Made by a program: the position numbers and the translations under genes | Notes under the pieces: model-generated | Seen by the model: only the letters and a program-made list of their open reading frames with translations | The model's database searches: none | Told to the model about the DNA's origin: nothing | Source: JANQPA01 sp964548175 | Lineage (GTDB): Bacteria > Bacteroidota > Bacteroidia > Chitinophagales > Saprospiraceae | Direction of reading: 5' to 3' | Assembly (NCBI GenBank): GCA_964548175.1 | Contig: CAZJQS010000022.1 | Coordinates: forward strand, 1-64,000 | Length of the DNA: 64,000 nucleotides | Part shown: positions 35,131 through 44,486 of the stretch, piece after piece | Layout of the letters: each line of letters begins with the position of its first letter | How positions within the stretch are numbered: the stretch's first letter is position 1

Positions 35131-36828
35131 TTATTCAAAGGTTTGCTTTTGATGCTGATCTGCTCGATATATGATGCAGAAAGTCTGGAAGCGGGTAGGT
35201 TCTCCACGTCGATCCTTCATTACGTCCAAAATCAGTTCGAGGGTTCGCGATTCGGAGCCGGTATACATGGGGCCTTTCCAAAGCACTTCTACATTTTCGT
35301 ACTTCGATACGCTGGATTCCGCGACGATGGCTAAAAGGGGGCCTCCTTTCGTTTTTTCTTGAATTTCTTCAGGGCTTAAATTGTCATAGGCTTTTCTTTT
35401 GGCGTAGTAGGGCAAGTTCCAGGTCGTAAAATGTTCGGCCATCAGTGGTATGCTTTGATCGGGAACGTTTTCCAATATTACTTCACCGATCTTATCGTGA
35501 TTGCGGTAGTCTTTTTCTACATAAGGGAATACGATAAGGGAGAACAGCAGGTACATGCAGGCAAAGCCGGTAAAGGGCAAACTGATGGATTTCAGCAGGT
35601 CGATATCTTTCCGGTAACCGGTCGCCAGGAGCACCACCGGTAAAAAAGCCAGCAACAGGAGAAAGTAAGAAGCCGGAAACAAAAAAATGATCGCGAAGCC
35701 ACCGATAATGAATAGTACGCCCGGCAGCCAGAAGCTGACCTGGAACAGCGTTCGCCAGGTTTTGCTAAAATTAGCTAGGTGAAAAATGAAGTAAGCACTG
35801 AACAAGGACATGCCCGGATATCCCTGAATGAAATAGGTGGGGATCTTTCCTTTAGAGGCCGTAAAAATGACCAGCATCACCAGAAACCAGGCCGTCCCTA
35901 TCTTCAGGGCCTGGCTGTCAAAAAAACCTTTAAAGCGGTGAAGGATCAAATAGATAAGCCCTAAATAAAAAGTGAGCGAGTAGGGGAGAAAGCCCCAGAT
36001 GTTAGCTTCCAGATAGAAAAAGGGCTTTAGCCCCTCATTTTCACGGGTAAAAGCCCGCTCGAAGGTTTCCATCATGAAGATATCCCAGAACTCTTGCCCG
36101 TAAGTCGCATACATATATATGATCCAGGTCATGCCGATGATGATCGAAAGGGGCAGACCTATGTAAAGCCTTAAAAAGCCTAGTTTTTTTACAAAAGGCT
36201 TCCATTGAAATCTCTGATCGATCAATAGGTAAAATAGAATGATGCTGCCGATGATGATCAAATAGGGATATCCCTTGGTAAGGATGGCTAGTCCGAGCGC
36301 GATATAGGAAAGAAAAATGTACCTGAATTGCTCCCGCTGGTAGCCTTTTAAAAACCAGTAGATGGTGAGCGTAAAAAAAAAGGTCAGCGAAATAGCCGGG
36401 ACCGCATATCGGGCATTGATCGTAAACTGAAAAGCGAAGGTCATTATCATGGCGGCTAATATTCCCAGACGACGCCCTTCCAGTAGCTGACCAATGCGAA
36501 AGACGAGAAAGATGGTGCCTAGTCCTGCCAAAGCAGAAGGAAACCGGATGGCAAATTCATTCAACCCAAAGATCGCCGTCGACAACAAGATCTCCCAGTA
36601 GATCATGATCGGCTTGTTGAACCGGGGCTCGTAATTGTAGAATACCTCTATGAAATTACCGCTTTCCCACATTTCTCTAATAGCTTCGGCGTAAAAGCTT
36701 TCATTAGGCGTCCAGATGTTGTTCAGGCCCAAGTTGCAGAAGAAAGCCGAGATGGCAAGCAGGCTGAGGAGAAGGATGGCTATTTTATCCTCAATAGGGA
36801 ATGATTTTTCAGTCATATGGTTGGTCAA
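35131..36828 (-). CDS. GT39/ArnT-like glycosyltransferase, third gene of the btaAB operon
   Basis: 565 residues with about twelve membrane helices, a GT-C fold protein of the PMT/ArnT group. The first periplasmic loop has NNIWTPNESFYAEAIREM (about 34-51). In ArnT relatives this loop reads WDPDEGRYAE, so the conserved Asp before Glu is Asn here. RYAVPAISL and a PYSLTFYLGL pattern further on resemble this family. It starts 18 nt after btaB and is likely co-transcribed with btaA-btaB. It may add a sugar to a lipid or envelope polymer; a link to betaine lipids is only positional. The in-frame ATG at 36816 is an alternative start. Confidence 0.8.
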   Translation of the reverse strand: MTNHMTEKSFPIEDKIAILLLSLLAISAFFCNLGLNNIWTPNESFYAEAIREMWESGNFIEVFYNYEPRFNKPIMIYWEILLSTAIFGLNEFAIRFPSALAGLGTIFLVFRIGQLLEGRRLGILAAMIMTFAFQFTINARYAVPAISLTFFFTLTIYWFLKGYQREQFRYIFLSYIALGLAILTKGYPYLIIIGSIILFYLLIDQRFQWKPFVKKLGFLRLYIGLPLSIIIGMTWIIYMYATYGQEFWDIFMMETFERAFTRENEGLKPFFYLEANIWGFLPYSLTFYLGLIYLILHRFKGFFDSQALKIGTAWFLVMLVIFTASKGKIPTYFIQGYPGMSLFSAYFIFHLANFSKTWRTLFQVSFWLPGVLFIIGGFAIIFLFPASYFLLLLAFLPVVLLATGYRKDIDLLKSISLPFTGFACMYLLFSLIVFPYVEKDYRNHDKIGEVILENVPDQSIPLMAEHFTTWNLPYYAKRKAYDNLSPEEIQEKTKGGPLLAIVAESSVSKYENVEVLWKGPMYTGSESRTLELILDVMKDRRGEPTRFQTFCIIYRADQHQKQTFE

Positions 36829-36846
36829 TAAAGGCTTATAAAGAGT

Positions 36847-37563
36847 TTATTTATCTTTTTTTTTTCCTACAAAAACCACATATTCCCAGACACTGCCGTA
36901 TGCCGGCTTCACTTCTTGAAAGATGGGCTTATACAATTCCTTCATTAGCTTAAGCAAGTGACCGTCCATTCTTACATGGTGGTTGGACATATGCTTTTTG
37001 AACCACAGAAAGCGGGAGTCGTGAAAGTCTGCCAGGCCGACGACTCCGCCGGGCTTCAGGTCTTTTTCCGCATGCCGGACCAGCTCTTCCCACTGAGGAT
37101 TGATCATGGTCAGGGAATAAGAAAATAAAATGGCGTCATATTTTTTAGGTATGGGCTTTTGATTGGGGCCGTAGGGTTGTTGGAGTAATTCCACCCGGTC
37201 GGAAAAAGCGCTGCATTGCTTGGTGGACAAGTCGATCATGTCTTTTGAGACATCCAGGCCGGTCAGCCGTGCTTTAGGAAAGGCCCTGGCCAGGCGCTTG
37301 AGATTGTAGCCTGTTCCGCAGCCGATCTCAAGGAGGTCGATCTCTGCATTCTTATCGAAAGGCAGCACTTTTACCAGCTTTTTTCGGCCGAATAGGAACG
37401 TCCAGCGGGTGGCGTCATAGATCTTGGATTGAAGCTTGTAATAATTCTGGATATTTTTATTCTGGTCCTCTTCCGAAGCGGTGGTGACCAGGTTGTCAGT
37501 TGGCTTGCTCATGTCGTTGTTCTTTATCGATGAATTGTTGGCAGGAGGCCTGTCAACGATCAA
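36847..37563 (-). CDS. btaB: Betaine lipid N-methyltransferase BtaB
   Basis: SAM-dependent methyltransferase of 238 residues. YYKLQSKIYDATRWTFLFGR (near 41-60) is the N-terminal signature of BtaB and similar PmtA-like lipid methyltransferases. LEIGCGTGYNL follows (SAM-binding motif I, about 86-96), then GLDVSKDM (acidic loop). Directly upstream is btaA, with no gap. BtaB trimethylates diacylglyceryl-homoserine to the betaine lipid DGTS in characterised bacteria. The start could be TTG at 37563, abutting the btaA stop, or ATG at 37512, which would give 221 residues. Methylation of the amino group is inferred from btaA linkage and the motif. Confidence 0.82.
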   Translation of the reverse strand: MIVDRPPANNSSIKNNDMSKPTDNLVTTASEEDQNKNIQNYYKLQSKIYDATRWTFLFGRKKLVKVLPFDKNAEIDLLEIGCGTGYNLKRLARAFPKARLTGLDVSKDMIDLSTKQCSAFSDRVELLQQPYGPNQKPIPKKYDAILFSYSLTMINPQWEELVRHAEKDLKPGGVVGLADFHDSRFLWFKKHMSNHHVRMDGHLLKLMKELYKPIFQEVKPAYGSVWEYVVFVGKKKDK

Positions 37564-38724
37564 TTATTTGACAATTCCCATATACACACTTGCATATGTT
37601 CCTACGCGATCTTCCTTATGCGTTTTGGCGGTTAATTCTTTTTCAAATTCGAGGGCATCGAGCACAAAATCCGGGAAGAAGTCTACCTCTGAAGCTGCGG
37701 AACGCAGCAGGATACGTGTTCCTGGCCGGCTGTTCTTCAGGATCAGCCTCCATTCTTCTTCAAGTGCAGGGACATCATTGGACGCCAGCCAATCCTGGTG
37801 ATCGAGCAGGATGAAATGAGAATATTGACCGGGATTGTCCTTTAGAAAGCCGCTTATGGTGTTATTGTGCGTCTTTATTTTATGTGTTTCTTCCTGGTAG
37901 AGAGCAAAATTTTCTGCTTTGAGGTAATTCGGGCAACAACCTTTGGTGTAACTCCCGTTAAAATATACCCTCCAGAAATAATTGTCTTGTATAGGCAGTT
38001 GGGTAAACACATTTCTCAGGCACTCCTGAATGAACCCTAAGGCGCCACGGTCATATTTTTCTACGAATAATTCCTGCTGACTTCTGGGAACGCCAAGCAG
38101 GCACATCGTGATGTGGCGATTCAGCAGCCACTCTACGATCTTGTTCATCAGGCTCTCTTCAATTTTGTAATACCAGCTGCGCTGTTCTTCCATGTTTTCT
38201 GAAGCGAAAAGCTTTTTGATGTTTTGAAAGAGCTCTTTTTGGGACCTGAGATACTTATTGGCGAGCCAGGCGAAGGTGCCGGAAGTGCCGTAATAATAAA
38301 ACGTTTTTCTAGGGCCCTTGCCGTTGAAGAAATTGAGGTTTTGATCCCAGTATTCCCGGGCAAAATCAGGAAGCGCAGGGCGGAGGCTACTGAGATACAG
38401 CTTTTTAATGTCTTTATGAAGGCCATAGCCGAATAGCTGGAACAATTCCTCGTGGTTCGTTTCGTTGATGGCGGCCAGTTTGAGCTGAAGCAATGCATTC
38501 TGACGAGGGTTCATGTCGATGCAGTGGACAGCCTTCGGACGATCCATAAGATAGTCAAGGGCATTACAGCCGGCACTAGTGATCATCACGATCTCGCTAT
38601 CGGCGTCAAATTGCAGCAGTTCGCGGTCGCAGCGGGGATCTTCCCAGCAGGTATTGTATACCAGATTACTGGTATGCACCTTTTTAAAAATCCAGTCTCT
38701 AAATCTGTTCACTTCCTTCACCAT
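37564..38724 (-). CDS. btaA: Diacylglycerol 3-amino-3-carboxypropyltransferase BtaA (DUF3419)
   Basis: Transfers the 3-amino-3-carboxypropyl group of SAM to diacylglycerol, making diacylglyceryl-homoserine, the precursor of betaine lipids. The 386-residue protein has LVYNTCWEDPRCDRELL (about 21-37), MITSAGCNALDYLM (47-60) and CIDMNPRQNALLQLKLAAI (near 68-86). These match the conserved DUF3419/BtaA patterns ('Y.QCWEDP', 'ITSGGCN', 'D.NP.Q..LL.LK'). GCCPNYL near 268-274 is also typical. It is the first gene of btaA-btaB-GT39 and lies 142 nt after ppk1. A candidate promoter box is at 38817-38824. Betaine lipids replace phospholipids under phosphate limitation in several bacteria. Confidence 0.9.
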   Translation of the reverse strand: MVKEVNRFRDWIFKKVHTSNLVYNTCWEDPRCDRELLQFDADSEIVMITSAGCNALDYLMDRPKAVHCIDMNPRQNALLQLKLAAINETNHEELFQLFGYGLHKDIKKLYLSSLRPALPDFAREYWDQNLNFFNGKGPRKTFYYYGTSGTFAWLANKYLRSQKELFQNIKKLFASENMEEQRSWYYKIEESLMNKIVEWLLNRHITMCLLGVPRSQQELFVEKYDRGALGFIQECLRNVFTQLPIQDNYFWRVYFNGSYTKGCCPNYLKAENFALYQEETHKIKTHNNTISGFLKDNPGQYSHFILLDHQDWLASNDVPALEEEWRLILKNSRPGTRILLRSAASEVDFFPDFVLDALEFEKELTAKTHKEDRVGTYASVYMGIVK

Positions 38725-38816
38725 ATCGTTTTATTTTGCGATCTATGATAGATTCCTGTTAGGGATCAGCCTAAGGCCAGGCTGTAACAGAAATTTGATT
38801 TTTTTCCTTCACAGAG

Positions 38817-38824
38817 CAAATATA
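38817..38824 (-). promoter_or_regulatory. Candidate -7 box TATATTTG before btaA
   Basis: TATATTTG on the minus strand matches TAnnTTTG, about 90 nt before the btaA ATG. No clear TTTG box lies at the expected spacing. If real, the operon would have its own promoter separate from ppk1. Confidence 0.4.
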
Positions 38825-38866
38825 GAGCAGCAGGCTGGTAACTGACGACTAATTAATAAAGAATTT

Positions 38867-41005
38867 TTATGGGGTGATCAAGGCCTTTTGTTCTAATACG
38901 CGGTAGGTATCTGTCTGAGCCCTGATTTTTTCTTCATTTTGACGTAGTATCTTATAGGGATTATCCTGGTTGGGGGTGATCCATCGGGCCTTGGTATTGT
39001 CTTTCAGCTGCAGGTCTATGATGTCGCGAATTTCTTTAAAAATAGCAGGATCATAGATGGGAATGACTACTTCTATGCGTTTGTCGAGGTTGCGCGTCAT
39101 CCAGTCTGCCGAGGCAGTGTACATGATCTCCTTACCGGCATTAGCGAATATATAGACCCTGGCGTGTTCCAGAAAACGATCGACGATACTTATCGCTTCT
39201 ATATTTTCGCTCATGCCTTCGATGCCCGGGGCCAGGCAGCAGATACCCCTGACGATTAGCTGGATACTAACGCCTGCCCTGCTGGCCCTATACAAGTGAT
39301 TGATCATTTCGGGGTCTTCAAGGCTGTTCATTTTCAGGATCATATAGGCCGGAAGACCTCTCTGAGCGTTGTCAATCTCCTTTTGAATCAGTTCCTCAAA
39401 ACCTTGTCTGGTGGAAAAAGGAGAGATCATTAAATGCTTGGATTTAGGGATAATGATCTTCCGTTCCAGCAGGTCAAAAACCTGGGTGACCTCATTGGCC
39501 AGTCTGTGGTCAGTGGTCAGCAGAGCGTGGTCACAATACAATTTAGCGGTTTTTTCGTTGAAATTCCCGGTTCCGAGATAAGTATAGTTGCGTATTTTCT
39601 CGTTCTCCCTTCTTTGTATCAATAGGAGTTTGGAATGCACTTTGATGCCTGGATAGCTGTATAAAACTTTGCCGCCTGCAGCTTTTAACTGGTCTCCCCA
39701 ATAGATATTAGATGCTTCATCGAACCTTGCCTTGGCTTCTATGAAAGCGGTGACGGATTTACCTCGCTCCAGGGCGGTCAGGAGAGCAAGGACTACGTCT
39801 GATTTGGCCGCCACCCGGTAAAGGGTGATTTTGATGTGTTCAACCCAGGGATCGTTCGCTGCTTCCTGAATAAGCCGGGGAATATACTGATATTGCTGAT
39901 AGGGGAAATGAAGCATAACGTCCTTTTCTCGCATTATTTCCAGTATGGAAGCAGCTTTTTCCAGTTCGGGGTGGGGCAGCGGAGGGAGGGGCTCATCCCT
40001 GAAGTCCGGATTTGCAGTGGGATCCGGAAAAGCGAAAAAATCGTTAAAGTTGTGGTAACGGGCGCCGGGGATCAGATCATCCTTTTTTAGAAAAAAAATG
40101 GTGCGAAGGCGCTTAATAAGCTCTTTGCTCATGCGACTGTCGTACAGAAATCGAGTGGGCAAACCGATATTCCTTTCCTCAAGGCTGGTTTTGATCTTTT
40201 CAATAAGGTCGCCCGAATATTCATCATTAATGTACAATTCAGCGTCTCTGGAGACTTTAATCGAATACGCATCCACTACTTCTCCTTCGACGATCTCATT
40301 GAGGTGGAAACGTAGGAGGTCATCCAGAAAGGTAATGTAGTGTTGTTCGTCATTGCCGGGAAGGGGCACAAAGCGATCGCAATGATCGGTTGGGATACAG
40401 ACCAGCGCCAGTTTTTCCTTATTTTTTAGGGAGACAATGAAATAAAGCTGTTTGTTTTTCAGGAAGGGGGGCGTCTCGTTTTCATCGAAATAGACTACCG
40501 GCTCCAGTTTAGGACGGATATTTTCCTTGAAGAAATTCCGTATAAATGTTTTTTGTTCTTCGGAATAAGACAGGTGATCGGTAAGGAAAATGTGATGGCG
40601 TCTTAATTCAGGAAGGATCTGACCTCTGAAAATAGCTCCGAATTCTGCCTGCTGTTGCTGAACGATCTTTCGGATCTCTTTGAGTTGTTTTTTGGGTTGT
40701 ACGCCAAAGAGCTCTTTTTGTTCTTTCTTTTTCAATTGTTTAAATGACCGCAGGGAAGCTACGCGCACCCTGAAGAATTCGTCCAGATTGGAGCTGTAAA
40801 TGGCCAGAAACTTGATGCGTTCATAAAGGGGGACGCGCTCGTCCTTGGCTTCCTGCAGTACGCGATGGTTGAAGGACAGCCAGCTGATGTCTCTTTCGAT
40901 GTATTCAATATTTTCCATGTAGACTTGAGGAAAAAGAGGCTGTGGGATCCAAAATGATTTTACCGATGGCCTCTTATTTTTTTCGCTTAAAATAGGCTTT
41001 TTCAT
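38867..41005 (-). CDS. ppk1: Polyphosphate kinase 1
   Basis: Reversible synthesis of polyphosphate from ATP. The 712-residue protein has the N-terminal ERDISWLSFNHRVL motif (about 38-51), the autophosphorylated His in IKVHSKLLLI near residue 456, and C-terminal PLD-like domains with 'DHALLTTDHRLANEV' and 'TASADWMTRNLDKRIEV' patterns. The start at 41005 gives a 29-residue extension before the usual start region; the ATG at 40918 (MENIEYIERDISW) is more typical of the family. It lies upstream of btaA on the same strand. A partner exopolyphosphatase gene is not visible. Confidence 0.95.
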   Translation of the reverse strand: MKKPILSEKNKRPSVKSFWIPQPLFPQVYMENIEYIERDISWLSFNHRVLQEAKDERVPLYERIKFLAIYSSNLDEFFRVRVASLRSFKQLKKKEQKELFGVQPKKQLKEIRKIVQQQQAEFGAIFRGQILPELRRHHIFLTDHLSYSEEQKTFIRNFFKENIRPKLEPVVYFDENETPPFLKNKQLYFIVSLKNKEKLALVCIPTDHCDRFVPLPGNDEQHYITFLDDLLRFHLNEIVEGEVVDAYSIKVSRDAELYINDEYSGDLIEKIKTSLEERNIGLPTRFLYDSRMSKELIKRLRTIFFLKKDDLIPGARYHNFNDFFAFPDPTANPDFRDEPLPPLPHPELEKAASILEIMREKDVMLHFPYQQYQYIPRLIQEAANDPWVEHIKITLYRVAAKSDVVLALLTALERGKSVTAFIEAKARFDEASNIYWGDQLKAAGGKVLYSYPGIKVHSKLLLIQRRENEKIRNYTYLGTGNFNEKTAKLYCDHALLTTDHRLANEVTQVFDLLERKIIIPKSKHLMISPFSTRQGFEELIQKEIDNAQRGLPAYMILKMNSLEDPEMINHLYRASRAGVSIQLIVRGICCLAPGIEGMSENIEAISIVDRFLEHARVYIFANAGKEIMYTASADWMTRNLDKRIEVVIPIYDPAIFKEIRDIIDLQLKDNTKARWITPNQDNPYKILRQNEEKIRAQTDTYRVLEQKALITP

Positions 41006-41038
41006 TCAGAAGTGAAAACAGAGAAGCTCTGTCCAGGC

Positions 41039-41482
41039 TTACGCGAAAGTTGCTGCGTTGTGAGCAGGGGTTAATTCTTCTCCGATAAAGAGAAGCATTT
41101 CCTTTTTTATCCAATCTCTGATGATCTTAAAATATTCCAGTTTTTCTTCCGGAACACCTTCAAATTGATCGGGATCAGGGATGTCGAAATGGAGGTGGTG
41201 TTTTTTTCTTATGCTTTTGGGAAGTTCTTTCCATGCCTCGTTACAGACGGTAATAAGGTAGTCAAACTTCTTGTTTTTGAAGACTTTATAGCTTTTGGAC
41301 AACTGATCGGAAGCATCCAGGTTATCTTCCGCCAAAGCCATAATGGTAAAGGGGTTAATGCCTTTTTCATGGATGCCGGCACTGAATACTTCGACCTCGT
41401 CGGGAGCATAATGCCTGAGGTAAGCTTCTGCCATTTGGCTACGCGCAGAATTCCCTGTGCAAAGAACGAGAATTGTGATCAT
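41039..41482 (-). CDS. ArsC/low-molecular-weight phosphatase-like protein
   Basis: The ATG at 41482 gives 147 residues starting MITILVLCTGNSARSQ; the longer frame from 41506 adds eight residues not seen in relatives. CTGNSAR (Cys8 to Arg14) is the CX5R catalytic loop, and DIPDP near the C-terminal third holds the general acid Asp. Thioredoxin-linked ArsC enzymes carry a second and third Cys (TVCGDADENC-type). Here Cys80 is kept (TVCNEAWKEL), but the third position is Leu87, so the full ArsC relay is incomplete. It may act as a phosphatase or use another thiol cycle. It lies 33 nt from ppk1, suggesting co-transcription with it. Confidence 0.75.
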   Translation of the reverse strand: MITILVLCTGNSARSQMAEAYLRHYAPDEVEVFSAGIHEKGINPFTIMALAEDNLDASDQLSKSYKVFKNKKFDYLITVCNEAWKELPKSIRKKHHLHFDIPDPDQFEGVPEEKLEYFKIIRDWIKKEMLLFIGEELTPAHNAATFA

Positions 41483-41518
41483 AATAAGGCCCTGAACAAA
41501 GTTCACATTTATTTAATG

Positions 41519-41526
41519 CAAAGATA
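41519..41526 (-). promoter_or_regulatory. Candidate -7 box TATCTTTG before the ArsC-like gene
   Basis: TATCTTTG on the minus strand matches TAnnTTTG and ends 36 nt before the ATG at 41482. No clear -33 box is seen at the usual spacing. It could drive the ArsC-like gene and ppk1. Confidence 0.45.
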
Positions 41527-41589
41527 GCACTGATGTGTAAATATGGTTGCTTTTTTCACAAATAGTCCGAAAAATTAACCTTTTTTTGG

Positions 41590-42417
41590 TTAAAACCCTT
41601 TAAAGCAATCCAAAGGAGTTCCGCCCCGTGAATCGGAATTTAAACGAAAAGCAAGGCTGATGCCGCTGACGAAGTACCAGTCGTTCGCTTTTCCTCCGCG
41701 AATATAGGTAACGTCCACCTCAGTGTTGGGATCGATCGTTTTGTTGCTCATCTGGGCGGCCAGAGCGCCGTTGCCTCTGAGGATATCACGGTAATTGACT
41801 TCGGCGGAAGAAATGTCATCAAAGTGATCAGTGAACAACTTTCGGCCGCCGATTTCCAGGCCGATGGTGATCTTGTTGTTAATGGTCATTTTGGTGCCCA
41901 GGCCGATAGGGATCATTAGTTGAGTCAGCAGGTAAGGCTCTTCGTATCCGGGTAGTCCCTGCCCTTCTGTACCCAGCGGCTGAAGCTCCACATAGGTGTC
42001 CTCAAACCGGCCTTCCGGATTAAAATTGAACATTCCGATACCACCGAATAGGTAAGGGACAAATAAAAAGTTGTCGTTGACATTAGCAGCTCCGTACAAA
42101 TTGAATTCTCCGATCAGGCTGACCTCAAAAACATCGCTTCGGAAGTTAAGGTTCCTTTCCGGATTAGAGCCGTTAAGGTCATCTCCCATAACACTGGCGT
42201 AATTGATAGATAATTTTGCGCTTAAAGGTTTGATGATATCATAGCGGGCAAAAACGCCATACGCCAGACCTGCATCGTTGAAGTATAAACCGAATTCACT
42301 CCTTGAAAGGTCGCCGCTATATACCGTGTACCCTCCTAATACACCAACTTCCAAACGTTGTGCTTTAACAACCAGAACGCAACAAAAAAACAGGAATACA
42401 GAAACGAATGTTCTCAT
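41590..42417 (-). CDS. Outer-membrane beta-barrel protein (DUF6089-like)
   Basis: 275 residues. The signal peptide ends near VVKAQ (residue 19). The mature protein begins RLEVGVLGGYTVYSGDL and shows alternating amphipathic strands ('VFARYDIIKPLSAKLSINYASVMGD', 'YLFGGIGMFNF', 'MIPIGLGTKMTIN'). This is characteristic of small Bacteroidota outer-membrane barrels of the DUF6089 kind. The Gly- and aromatic-rich C terminus ends in a hydrophilic tail rather than a terminal Phe. Function unknown. It is divergent from the ABC exporter at 42675. Confidence 0.75.
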   Translation of the reverse strand: MRTFVSVFLFFCCVLVVKAQRLEVGVLGGYTVYSGDLSRSEFGLYFNDAGLAYGVFARYDIIKPLSAKLSINYASVMGDDLNGSNPERNLNFRSDVFEVSLIGEFNLYGAANVNDNFLFVPYLFGGIGMFNFNPEGRFEDTYVELQPLGTEGQGLPGYEEPYLLTQLMIPIGLGTKMTINNKITIGLEIGGRKLFTDHFDDISSAEVNYRDILRGNGALAAQMSNKTIDPNTEVDVTYIRGGKANDWYFVSGISLAFRLNSDSRGGTPLDCFKGF

Positions 42418-42597
42418 TACAGTAGTTTTTCAAATGTTAAATTCAAAAATCAGGGAAGGAGGGGTAAAATCAAGATTCTAACGATGGCAACAAAAAAAAA
42501 TTGAATAGGACGTCATTTTTTTATTTTCTGCCGCGAAAGATAATCATTTAACAACATATTTTGACAGTATCAGTAGGTTTCTAAACAAATAGTAGTG

Positions 42598-42605
42598 TAG
42601 TTTTG
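42598..42605 (+). promoter_or_regulatory. Candidate -7 box TAGTTTTG
   Basis: Fits TAnnTTTG, 69 nt before the ATG of the ABC exporter at 42675. The -33 region has only a weak GTTT match, so this is tentative. Confidence 0.35.
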
Positions 42606-42674
42606 TGTTCCTGATTACACAACTCCTTTTTTTCAGGCACGTACTTATAAATAGCAGTCATTAACCTTTGAATT

Positions 42675-44480
42675 ATGGGAATGAGAAGAAACCGGACCGA
42701 CCGCAAGGCAGATACCAGGCTCACCAAGGAGCGTTTAAGAGCCACCATCGGCATATTCCGGTTCATTAAACCTTATATGGGGCCTTTCATTATCGGCCTG
42801 ATCTTGCTGGTATTGTCCAGTCTGACATTTATGGTATTCCCCGGTGCTGCCGGCGAAATGGCGAACACAGCCAATGGAGAGCCTCGCTTTGAGAATATAA
42901 CCATGGAGCAGTTTGGCTGGTTGTTTTTGGTCCTACTTGTCCTTCAGGGCATCTTTTCTTTTTTGCGAACGGTGCTTTTTGCTAAGGTGAGTGAAAAAGG
43001 TATGGCGGATGTCCGTAAAGCGCTCTACCAGCAATTGATCACTCAAGACATGACTTTCTTCGAATCCCGGCGTATAGGTGAACTGACCAGCCGCATCACC
43101 ACTGATGTCGAACAGTTGCAAAATGCCTTTTCCATTACGCTGGCGGAATTTATAAGACAACTGGTGGTGCTGATTTCCGGTATCGTCATCATTGCGTGGC
43201 TGACGCCCCGCCTGTCCCTGATCATGCTGCTGACCTTTCCCGTAGTGGTTGTCGTGGCTTTTATATTTGGCCGCTACATCAGAAGAATATCGAAGAAAAG
43301 ACAAGATAGCCTGGCGGAGACCAATACTATTGTAGAAGAAACCTTTCAGTCCTTCAGTGTAGTAAAGTCCTTTGCAAACGAATGGCTGGAGGCGCTTCGT
43401 TATGGAAATTCAGTAGATAAAGTGGTGCGTATTTCGCTTCGTTTCGCCAGGCTGCGAGGCTTGTTTTTTATTTTTATCATTACCATTCTGTTCGGCGCCA
43501 TCTTCTTTATTCTCTGGCGCGGCGCGAAAATGGTGGAAGCCGGGGAAATACCGGTCGGTGACCTTTTCTCTTTCATCCTTTACACCGGCATTATCGGGGG
43601 CGCCATTGGCGGGATCGGTAATTTATATACTGCCCTTACCTCGGCTATGGGCGCCACCGAGCGCATACAGGATATTCTGAACCGCGATGCGGAAGTGAGC
43701 GCACAGAAACAGGAATTGCGTCCTGAAGATCGATTCGGAGGTGAGATTACCTATAGAGACGTTCATTTTGCTTATCCTTCCCGCAAGGATATAGAAGTGC
43801 TCAAAGGGATCAACCTGCACATTGAAGCCGGACAAAAAGTGGCCCTGGTGGGCGGAAGTGGGGCTGGAAAATCCACTATTATTCAGTTACTGCTGCAGTT
43901 CTATAAAAATGACCGGGGGGATATATTTGTAGACGGCAGAAACATTTACGAATACGACCTGTCCAAATACCGGTTAAATATCGCCACCGTTCCTCAGGAG
44001 GTCATTCTCTTTGGAGGGACCATACGGGAAAATATCCTTTATGGGAATCCCGCAGCTAGTGAGGAGCAGATCATAGAAGCAGCCCGGCAGGCCAACGCCT
44101 GGGAATTCATCCAGTCTTTCCCCGAAGGACTGGACACGATCGTCGGTGACCGGGGGATCAAACTTTCCGGAGGGCAACGCCAGCGAGTAGCCATCGCAAG
44201 AGCCATCCTTCGCGATCCGGCCATCCTGTTGCTGGATGAAGCGACTTCGTCGCTGGACGCCGAATCAGAAAAGCTGGTGCAGGAAGCGCTGGATAACCTG
44301 ATGGAAGGCCGTACAGCCATCATCATCGCACACCGCCTGGCCACCATTCGCAATGTAGATTGTATTTACGTGATCGATGAAGGAGTGATCGTAGAAAAAG
44401 GTACTCATGAGGAACTGTCTATTAAAGAGGATGGCCTGTACAATGCTTTGGCCAAATTGCAATTTGAAGCAAATTTGTGA
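42675..44480 (+). CDS. MsbA-type ABC exporter (fused permease and ATPase)
   Basis: 601 residues: six membrane helices in the first 330 residues (type 1 exporter fold), then an ATPase domain with Walker A GGSGAGKS near 393-400, signature LSGGQRQRVAIA near 497-508 and Walker B ILLLDEATSSLD near 517-528. The signature and order match the MsbA/LmrA/SUR group, which in Gram-negative bacteria flips lipid A or exports lipids or drugs as a homodimer. The substrate cannot be assigned from sequence. It is followed 6 nt later by a small membrane protein gene and then murB, a likely operon. Confidence 0.92.
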   Translation: MGMRRNRTDRKADTRLTKERLRATIGIFRFIKPYMGPFIIGLILLVLSSLTFMVFPGAAGEMANTANGEPRFENITMEQFGWLFLVLLVLQGIFSFLRTVLFAKVSEKGMADVRKALYQQLITQDMTFFESRRIGELTSRITTDVEQLQNAFSITLAEFIRQLVVLISGIVIIAWLTPRLSLIMLLTFPVVVVVAFIFGRYIRRISKKRQDSLAETNTIVEETFQSFSVVKSFANEWLEALRYGNSVDKVVRISLRFARLRGLFFIFIITILFGAIFFILWRGAKMVEAGEIPVGDLFSFILYTGIIGGAIGGIGNLYTALTSAMGATERIQDILNRDAEVSAQKQELRPEDRFGGEITYRDVHFAYPSRKDIEVLKGINLHIEAGQKVALVGGSGAGKSTIIQLLLQFYKNDRGDIFVDGRNIYEYDLSKYRLNIATVPQEVILFGGTIRENILYGNPAASEEQIIEAARQANAWEFIQSFPEGLDTIVGDRGIKLSGGQRQRVAIARAILRDPAILLLDEATSSLDAESEKLVQEALDNLMEGRTAIIIAHRLATIRNVDCIYVIDEGVIVEKGTHEELSIKEDGLYNALAKLQFEANL

Positions 44481-44486
44481 GGTGTT

